This document shows positions 9,474 through 14,061 of a DNA stretch of 14,061 bases, one piece after another (positions within the stretch are counted from its first letter, which is position 1; the number at the start of each line of letters is the position of its first letter). The notes below the pieces were generated by a model. That model did no database searches, was not told where the DNA came from, and was given only the letters and a program-made list of their open reading frames with translations. Source of the stretch: Chrysochromulina parva (Eukaryota > Haptophyta > Prymnesiales > Chrysochromulinaceae). The stretch covers positions 1 through 14,061 of the forward strand of contig PJAB01001496.1 in assembly GCA_002887195.1 (NCBI GenBank), written 5' to 3'. The position numbers were made by a program, and so were the translations under genes.

Positions 9474-10081
9474 GGTCCCCGTCAGCTGTCTTCGACGGCC
9501 CAAAATTTAGTTGGGCTTAGTATAGTTAGTTCTAAAACGTTATAGTATACATAACATTTTCGAATAACCGTTCGGTTTTAGATACAAGCATTTACGCGAC
9601 GCTCTGATGCATTAAGTCGATCGGAGCACGTCAGCACGAGCAGGTCACTGGTCAGATGCATTTCTCTCGGACAGGCGTTACTTTATTACGGCGGTGCGCC
9701 CATGAGTGCGCCGCGGCGGGGGCGGCGGCGGCCGGCGGGGTGTTTCTATCTTACCGGGTGCGCTGCCGTTTGCGTGCTTGTCCACGCTCAGGTCCACCTC
9801 CGTCCTGTCGCCGGGCAGCATGTGCCCCAGCATGCAATGGATCGCATGTGGCACACTGTCGTTTTATCGTGGGCTCTACATGCTTATTATGCGCACGCGA
9901 TGTGTTAGTATCAAGTCTGGGTTGTTCATTGTATGAATGCGATATCCCCCTCAAGCTCTGATATCGACATGATATGCTGGTTTTGCCGCCCGCCCGCCGT
10001 CGCATCTTGCTCGCCCAGCAACGTTGCTTGCCCTGAAAGATAACCAATCTAGCGCTAACCACCGTACTCGTATTCGCGTAC
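9474..10081. other. 608-bp convergent intergenic region, no gene seen
   Basis: It lies between the ferlin stop and the stop of the minus-strand membrane protein, so it should contain both 3' UTRs. The first 130 bp are AT-rich, with a small AACCG-TT-CGGTT palindrome at 9566-9577. A G/C-only patch rich in GGC occurs near 9709-9740. Short open frames exist (for example 9656-9961), but they show Cys/Arg-rich out-of-frame composition and no motif. I call nothing here. Confidence 0.55.
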
Positions 10082-11853
10082 TCACGTGAACAAATCGCCT
10101 GCAGCCTTCTTGGCCGCCTTCTTGTCTGCTTTGGCTTGCCCGCCTGTTGGCGCTGCCGGGCGTACGTTATCGTTGAGACGGCGACGACGACGCATGAGGA
10201 CCAGGGCGAGGACAAGAGCGATGATCACACCGACGACGACGCCGATGATGATGCCGATGGAACCGCTTGTCTCGACTGCCGATGCACCGGCCGAGATGGG
10301 TGACATGGGTGGAGGTGGCATGGGTGTGAGTACAGATCAGGATGTGCGTGATGACGCGGATCTACCACGGAGCTACTCATCAAAACGCCGCCGGCAAGCA
10401 GCGAGGGTTACGCACCCGGCAACGCCTCGAACGTCTCTCTTGACAGGTGAATGACGTAGTTGGACGCGTCTGGGTAGGAGGCAGAATTGGAACAGAGCAA
10501 TAGGACATCCAGCCCAGTGTGATTATCAATGGTCGCCCGCCCAGCAGCTGTGCGCGCGACGTACGGTGTGTACCCCGCGATTGCTACTTTGCGAGGCGTG
10601 ACGTCTGTCATCACGACTTGCGTGCTCGTCGGGTTTGGAGGAACCCTGCCAATGTATAGACGATCCCACGTGGCGCCGACGTAGAAGAGCCCTCCAAAGT
10701 CTGCCTCGGCCAGTCGCACCCAATTCAACGAGGAGCGAACGGCCGAATCACGAAACGAGATGCGGGTCTCGTCAAAGGTGGCCGATCCCGGCGCCCTCTC
10801 AACTGCGTGAACTATGGCCGAGGTCGCGAATGCGCTCCGTGCATCGAGCAGCTCATGCCATATGGCGTGCATGCTACCGGAGGAGTCCTCAAAAAGGTCG
10901 TCGGTCTCGAGAAGCCTGGGGCGGCTTGCAGCCAGTACCTCGGATCGTAAGTCGCCGAGAATCCTCCCGTTTGCGCGCCACGTCGAGCCGCTCCACTCAA
11001 AGTATTGGTTCATCTGGAACACATTGTAGTATCCAGGTATGACGAGGTCATCCTGCGTTGGTAATGCCGCCAGGGCGCCGCTGGCACGCACCACCGCATA
11101 GGGGTAGTACATATCGTGTCCGAGCGTGGCTGTGCCATCGCCCGTCCCCACATGGGACGTCCATCGGCTTGCATAGCTAGTGGACCCTGATATCATCGCG
11201 CACGCTCCCGAGGCGGACAGCGCACACGAGTACAGGTGCTCTCCTTGCCCTCCCAAACTCAGCCCAAAGGCAAGGAACAGGGTGTTGCCGGCGAGAGCGG
11301 CGCCGACTCGGATGTTCACAGTCTCCGAAGAGCCGTCATTGTCTATCACAGTCCCTGGCGTGACCAGAGGAGTGGAGGCGCTCACTTCACCCGATGTGAA
11401 CCAATAGTGCTGCAGCCTTCCGACAAAGTCAGACACGCTCACATTGGCTGGCTCGAATGCGAGGACGTGCACATTGCCGTTACGGTCGATGAGAATGTTC
11501 GCCGGGCGAGATGCTGGCAAGCGTTTCCCTTCCTCCCATGCTCCTTGCCGCGTCTTGCGAAGCATCACAAACTCGCTCATCGTGGGATAGGCTCGCGAAT
11601 TGTCGAGGTACCCGCTGTAGAGGGTGCCGTCTGCTCCACGTGCAAGCTTTGCCATGTTGTGGCCCCACCAGGTTGCAACATTGCCACATGTCGCCGCTGA
11701 CCCGTCGACCAGACGGCAGCAAGGGCCACAATCTCCACGAGAATGGTACCGGCTGCCAGGCACCTCGCTGAAGCTGACGCCAGGCACCTCGCTGTGCAGT
11801 CCGATGACGAGCCCGACTGTGACTCCAACGATGATAGCTACAGAGGCGGACAT
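10082..11853 (-). CDS. Type I membrane protein, probable beta-propeller ectodomain
   Basis: Two coding exons, 11853-10416 and 10275-10082, join to 543 aa. The hydrophobic N-terminus (residues 4-19, SVAIIVGVTVGLVIGL) looks like a signal peptide or signal anchor. A Cys cluster follows (CGPCC at 42-46, C56). Residues 60-475 show repeated short beta-like units with Asp/Gly turns (ADGTLYSGY, DRNGNVHVLAF, GNTLFLAFGL, SSGSMHAIWHEL, FGGLFYVGATW, DNHTGLDVLLL), typical of BNR/sialidase-like or other beta-propellers. NVS (137-139) and NHT (444-446) are possible N-glycosylation sites. Exon 2 supplies a transmembrane helix (486-507, Gly/Ile/Val/Leu-rich), five arginines (508-512) and a Lys/Ala-rich tail. 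The likely topology is ectodomain out, basic tail in. I do not recognise the family, and no catalytic motif is visible. It is divergent from the prolyl hydroxylase gene. Confidence 0.75.
10276..10415 (-). other. Intron joining ectodomain to membrane-anchor exon (140 bp, phase 1)
   Basis: On the minus strand the donor is CCGG|GTGCGT and the acceptor GCATCGGCAG|TC. Without splicing the long frame stops at 10408, just after the donor. Splicing in phase 1 gives ...EALP-V-ETSGSIG and continues without a stop through a transmembrane helix and basic tail. The acceptor side is C-rich, as in the ferlin intron, and both introns have a GTGC donor. This is inferred from frame logic, not from transcripts. 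Confidence 0.72.
11755..11794. repeat. 24-bp-period direct duplication in the N-terminal coding region
   Basis: GCCAGGCACCTCGCTG occurs at 11755-11770 and again at 11779-11794. On the minus strand it gives two copies of SEVPG just after the hydrophobic N-terminus of the membrane protein. The period is divisible by three, so the frame is kept. Confidence 0.75.
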
Positions 11854-12009
11854 GAGTCTACGAAAATGGATGGACTGTGAAGGAAAACCATTGGCTGTGA
11901 ATTAATGAAAAATCATTAAACACCTTCATTCCCTTATTCACAACACCCTTTTGCGGACTGCGTGGCGCGTTCAGGTCGCGCGTGAAGGCCTCCCACAGGC
12001 GTACGTGCC
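11854..12009. promoter_or_regulatory. Shared divergent promoter, membrane protein / prolyl hydroxylase
   Basis: 156 bp between divergent starts, with an AT-rich core. It contains a perfect inverted repeat TTAATGA-AAAA-TCATTAA (11902-11919) and, on the minus strand, GCCAATGG (11895-11888), a CCAAT-box-like sequence about 40 bp upstream of the membrane-protein start. A possible 3' splice site, CCCACAG, ends at 11998 just before the hydroxylase start. Confidence 0.5.
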
Positions 12010-12984
12010 ATGGTGGCGTGCACGGACGAGCTTGGAACCGACGTGTGCAATAGCCTCGCGGGTCTGTGGGCAGCGGATGGTTCGTGCCGCTGGCCAACCG
12101 CCGAGCTGTGCTTGAAGGCTTGCGGGCAGTGCCCTCGTGTGGAGGCCGCATTGGCATGCCAATCCTTGCCAGATGAGTGTGAGTGGCATGCCGACGCCAA
12201 CGTGAGTGGTCGTGACCAAGGCTTCTGCAATGATCGCGTGGACTGGCATGCATTCTTCGAGCGCGTGACGTCGGATCCAGAGCTCAGCAAACGCGGCGCT
12301 CGGGTTATCAGCAGCGGCGCGCCGTGGCTTGCCGAGTTTCCACAGTTCCTCACGGATGCAGAGGCCGATGAGATGATCCGCGTAGGCCTCGCCGAGGGGC
12401 TGCGCGATGAAGATGAGCATCCGGCGCACATCCGCAACGTGAGCGTGACTAATTGCGACAGTGCGAACTGCATGCAGGCGCCCATTGTCAACGAACTGTC
12501 AGGCCGCCTGTCGGCAATGCTTGGCGCGCCATCACGCAACTTTGAAAGCATGGAGTTCGTGCGTTACGAAGCGGGCCAGCACTATGTGTGGCATCCCGAC
12601 GAGTACTCTTGGCAACGAAAAGGCTGGAGCGCGGAGCGCGCGGACCCTGTGCACGTTCTCTCGGGACCGCGCGTGCTGACCTTTTTCATGTACCTCTCCG
12701 ACGTCGATGAGGGAGGCGAGACAGGGTTCATGGGAACGCGCGCTGGCGCGAGCAAGGTCGCGCCCACGTCTGCAGAGGAGGCGAAGCTCAAAGTTCGACC
12801 GGAAAAGGGCAAGGCCATCCTTTGGGCCAACATGCGCGACGAGTGGCGCACAGCCGAGCCTGCGGCCGTGCACCGCGCCTTTCCGGTGCGCAGAGGCGTC
12901 AAGTGGGCGAGTACTCTTTGGGTGCACGCGGCGGGGTTCCGGATCCCGGAACTATATGCCGGGCTCGCCTGCGCGCCGCGCTGA
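12010..12984 (+). CDS. ShKT-domain prolyl 4-hydroxylase (2OG-Fe(II) dioxygenase)
   Basis: 324 aa. Members hydroxylate peptidyl proline using O2, 2-oxoglutarate and Fe(II), usually in the ER lumen on secreted or cell-wall proteins. Residues 4-41 form an ShKT-like module with six cysteines (C4, C13, C26, C34, C38, C41) ending KACGQC. The dioxygenase domain spans roughly 105-308: FVRYEAGQHYVWHPDEY (183-199) carries the Fe ligands H195 and D197; FFMYLSDVDEGGETGF (225-240) is the family core strand motif; AILWANM (269-275) precedes the third ligand H288; and K298 in RGVKW is the 2-oxoglutarate-binding Lys. All key residues are present. The odd point is that the first ATG sits three residues before the first ShKT cysteine and there is no signal peptide, although this type of protein is normally secretory. 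The frame is open upstream to 11986 and a CACAG acceptor lies at 11994-11998, so a 5' exon carrying the signal may be missing from this model. Confidence 0.9.
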   Translation: MVACTDELGTDVCNSLAGLWAADGSCRWPTAELCLKACGQCPRVEAALACQSLPDECEWHADANVSGRDQGFCNDRVDWHAFFERVTSDPELSKRGARVISSGAPWLAEFPQFLTDAEADEMIRVGLAEGLRDEDEHPAHIRNVSVTNCDSANCMQAPIVNELSGRLSAMLGAPSRNFESMEFVRYEAGQHYVWHPDEYSWQRKGWSAERADPVHVLSGPRVLTFFMYLSDVDEGGETGFMGTRAGASKVAPTSAEEAKLKVRPEKGKAILWANMRDEWRTAEPAAVHRAFPVRRGVKWASTLWVHAAGFRIPELYAGLACAPR

Positions 12985-13077
12985 TGGAGAGGACGTGAGA
13001 CTCGTCCCGAGACGCCCGAGACGGCGCGCAGATGGAGAGGACGTGAGATCATCGTGAGACGCCCGAGACGGCGCGCA
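12983..13077. repeat. Imperfect 48/47-bp tandem duplication at the hydroxylase stop codon
   Basis: Unit 1 is 12983-13030 and unit 2 is 13031-13077. Both begin GATGGAGAGGACGTGAGA and end GAGACGCCCGAGACGGCGCGCA, differing only in a short middle part. The first unit begins inside the TGA stop codon of the prolyl hydroxylase. Confidence 0.85.
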
Positions 13078-13171
13078 GCCCGTCGGCGGGTCGCGACGCG
13101 GTGCCGCTCTCGGTTTCGTCGAGGATCGCCCGCCTATTCTACTTGATGCATGGTGGCTGCGGCAGTGCGGA

Positions 13172-13243
13172 GGGTCCTGTCAGGACCCGGGAATCTTCGA
13201 AGGAGATCGGGAATCTTCGAAGGAGAGCGCTCCTTCGAAGATT
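13172..13243. repeat. Cluster of palindromes and direct repeat
   Basis: GGGTCCTG-T-CAGGACCC (13172-13188) is a palindrome with 8-bp arms. It is followed by a 19-bp direct repeat, CGGGAATCTTCGAAGGAGA, at 13188-13206 and 13208-13226. The second copy forms one arm of a perfect 14-bp hairpin, AATCTTCGAAGGAG (13212-13225), AGCG loop, CTCCTTCGAAGATT (13230-13243). The first copy can pair with the same right arm. The cluster lies about 40 bp before the U-box open frame. Confidence 0.85.
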
Positions 13244-13284
13244 GATTGCGGAAGCTCGGTCAGGCCTTGTTGATGAAGTGAGCG

Positions 13285-13877
13285 GTGTCTCGTCGAGCAA
13301 AATGTCGAAATGAAGTAGAAGACGCAATCGTGGAGCAAGCCAGCGATGAGGTGAAGACTGCGGCGGTAGCGGGGGCCAAGACGAAGGCAAAGGCACAGGC
13401 CGGGGCAAAGGCGGTGACCTCGGCTGAGGCTGAGGCAAAGGCGAGGGCCGCGGCACGAGCGGAGGCGGAGGCCAAGGCCGCCCAGGAGACAGAAGAGCAA
13501 GCTTGCAACCAGGCAGAGACAGAGGCGAAGGCGGCCGCAACAAAGTCGCAGGCTGCAAAGGAGGCCGCAGCAGCGGAGCAGCCACCCAACCACTTCATCT
13601 GCCCGATAACGCAGGACCTCATGATCGACCCAGTCTCGGCTGCGGACGGCCATACCTACGAGCGGCGTGTGATTCAGGGTGGCTGGTCAGCCACTCGACC
13701 AGCCCGATTACGGGCGCAGAGCTCAAGACAAAGGACCTCTTCCCGAATCACACCGTGCGTGGGCTGATTCGCACGTGGCAGGAGGCGCAGCGGTGCCCCC
13801 CAGAGGGTCCAGCAGCACGCTGCGCGAGAGGGGCACGAGGCAATGCGCCTGGCGAGAGAGAACTGACGCTACTGTAG
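13285..13877 (+). CDS. U-box protein with broken U-box frame; start not found
   Basis: U-box proteins are E3 ubiquitin ligases that recruit a charged E2. The frame from 13285 carries an Ala/Lys/Glu-rich, probably coiled-coil segment (about 13336-13570) and then the first half of a U-box, NHFICPITQDLMIDPVSAADG...TYERRVIQ (13588-13677). The second half, WLVSHSTSPITGAELKTKDL then FPNHTVRGLIRTWQ, continues in a different frame from 13680 to the stop at 13875-13877. The family spacing between YER and W is kept if one base is missing in the G run 13677-13679, so this is one U-box with a one-base deletion. It is either a sequencing or assembly error in a homopolymer or a disabled gene. In the first frame there is no ATG before the U-box itself, and a stop lies at 13279-13281, so the true N-terminus must come from an upstream exon. 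The left boundary given is only the limit of the open frame. Confidence 0.68.
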
Positions 13878-13941
13878 CGTAAGGATCTAACAAATGAAAG
13901 TCCGAACTGCGATGGGATGATGATTAACTGTAAACTGTAAG

Positions 13942-13960
13942 AACCCTTTTTGGGTTTTTT
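13942..13960 (+). terminator. Short stem-loop followed by T run downstream of the U-box gene
   Basis: AACCC (13942-13946), loop TTTTT, GGGTT (13952-13956), then further Ts to 13960. It resembles an intrinsic terminator or a Pol III stop, but in a eukaryotic protein gene its meaning is unclear. Two TGTAA motifs (13929-13933 and 13936-13940), the poly(A) signal used by green algae, lie just upstream. This is probably the 3' UTR end of the U-box gene. Confidence 0.35.
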
Positions 13961-14025
13961 ATGGTCCTAGAGACCTTTCTCAGATCGCCGCGAGTCCACC
14001 CCTTCTACAACCCGACTCCCGCAGA

Positions 14026-14061
14026 ATGGCGGTCACCATCACGAATGACCAGACAGACGAA
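14026..14061 (+). CDS. Possible 5' end of a further gene (cut by window end)
   Basis: An ATG with A at -3 and G at +4 opens a frame, MAVTITNDQTDE, that runs off the window. The bases before it are pyrimidine-rich and end in gcagaATG, so this could also be an internal acceptor. With twelve codons nothing can be said of function. Confidence 0.3.
   Translation, partial: MAVTITNDQTDE

Noticed and set aside
9656..9961. 101-aa open frame in the convergent intergenic region
   Set aside because: Cys/Arg-rich, no motif, overlapping frames in the other phases equally open; no reason to prefer it.
10086..10454. 122-aa plus-strand frame over the membrane-anchor exon
   Set aside because: Arg/Met/Thr repeats are the complement of the Gly/Val/Ile anchor and poly-Arg codons.
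11934..12551. 205-aa minus-strand frame opposite the prolyl hydroxylase
   Set aside because: Antisense shadow of a gene with complete catalytic residues on the plus strand.
12983..13243. Repeats considered as a CRISPR array
   Set aside because: Only two copies per repeat, no regular spacers, eukaryotic context.
13139..13653. Pro/Leu- or Ala/Ser-rich minus-strand frames opposite the U-box gene
   Set aside because: Complement of the Ala/Lys/Glu coiled-coil repeats; low complexity only.
13942..13960. Hairpin plus T run considered as evidence of bacterial DNA
   Set aside because: The stem is only 5 bp and all neighbouring genes are eukaryotic with introns.

Overview
This is a GC-rich, gene-dense piece of nuclear DNA from a eukaryote. 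The proteins are eukaryotic (NSUN2/Trm4, ferlin, U-box, ShKT-type prolyl 4-hydroxylase). Two GT-AG introns can be placed exactly because conserved domain or reading-frame logic demands them. There are no operons and no bacterial ribosome-binding sites. The gene set, small intergenic spaces, few introns and C-rich polypyrimidine tracts suggest a unicellular alga or related protist; a haptophyte-like alga is my best guess, from general impression only.

Layout, left to right. 37-2130 (-): NSUN2/Trm4 tRNA cytosine-5 methyltransferase. 2377-3579 (+): single-pass membrane protein with a very long His/Arg-rich tail. 3838-4824 (-): DUF547 protein. 4994-9473 (+, one intron): 1456-residue ferlin with C2B-FerI-C2C-C2D-C2E-C2F-C2G order, lacking C2A and a conventional C-terminal membrane anchor. 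10082-11853 (-, one intron): putative type I membrane protein with a likely beta-propeller ectodomain. 12010-12984 (+): ShKT plus 2-oxoglutarate/Fe(II) prolyl 4-hydroxylase. About 13285-13877 (+): U-box protein whose U-box is broken by an apparent one-base deletion in a G run. 14026-end (+): possible start of a further gene.

The first six genes alternate in strand, giving three divergent pairs that share short promoters (246, 169 and 156 bp) and two convergent pairs. Nothing suggests one pathway. Several products are membrane or secretory-system proteins (ferlin, the two single-pass proteins, the hydroxylase), but in eukaryotes adjacency alone is weak evidence. The region from 12983 to 13243 is unusual: a 48/47-bp tandem duplication starting in the hydroxylase stop codon, then two strong palindromes and a 20-bp-period direct repeat.

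I see no convincing new multi-gene system. The points most worth checking are the ferlin C-terminus, the His/Arg-rich membrane protein, the U-box frameshift with its missing start, and the repeat cluster beside it.
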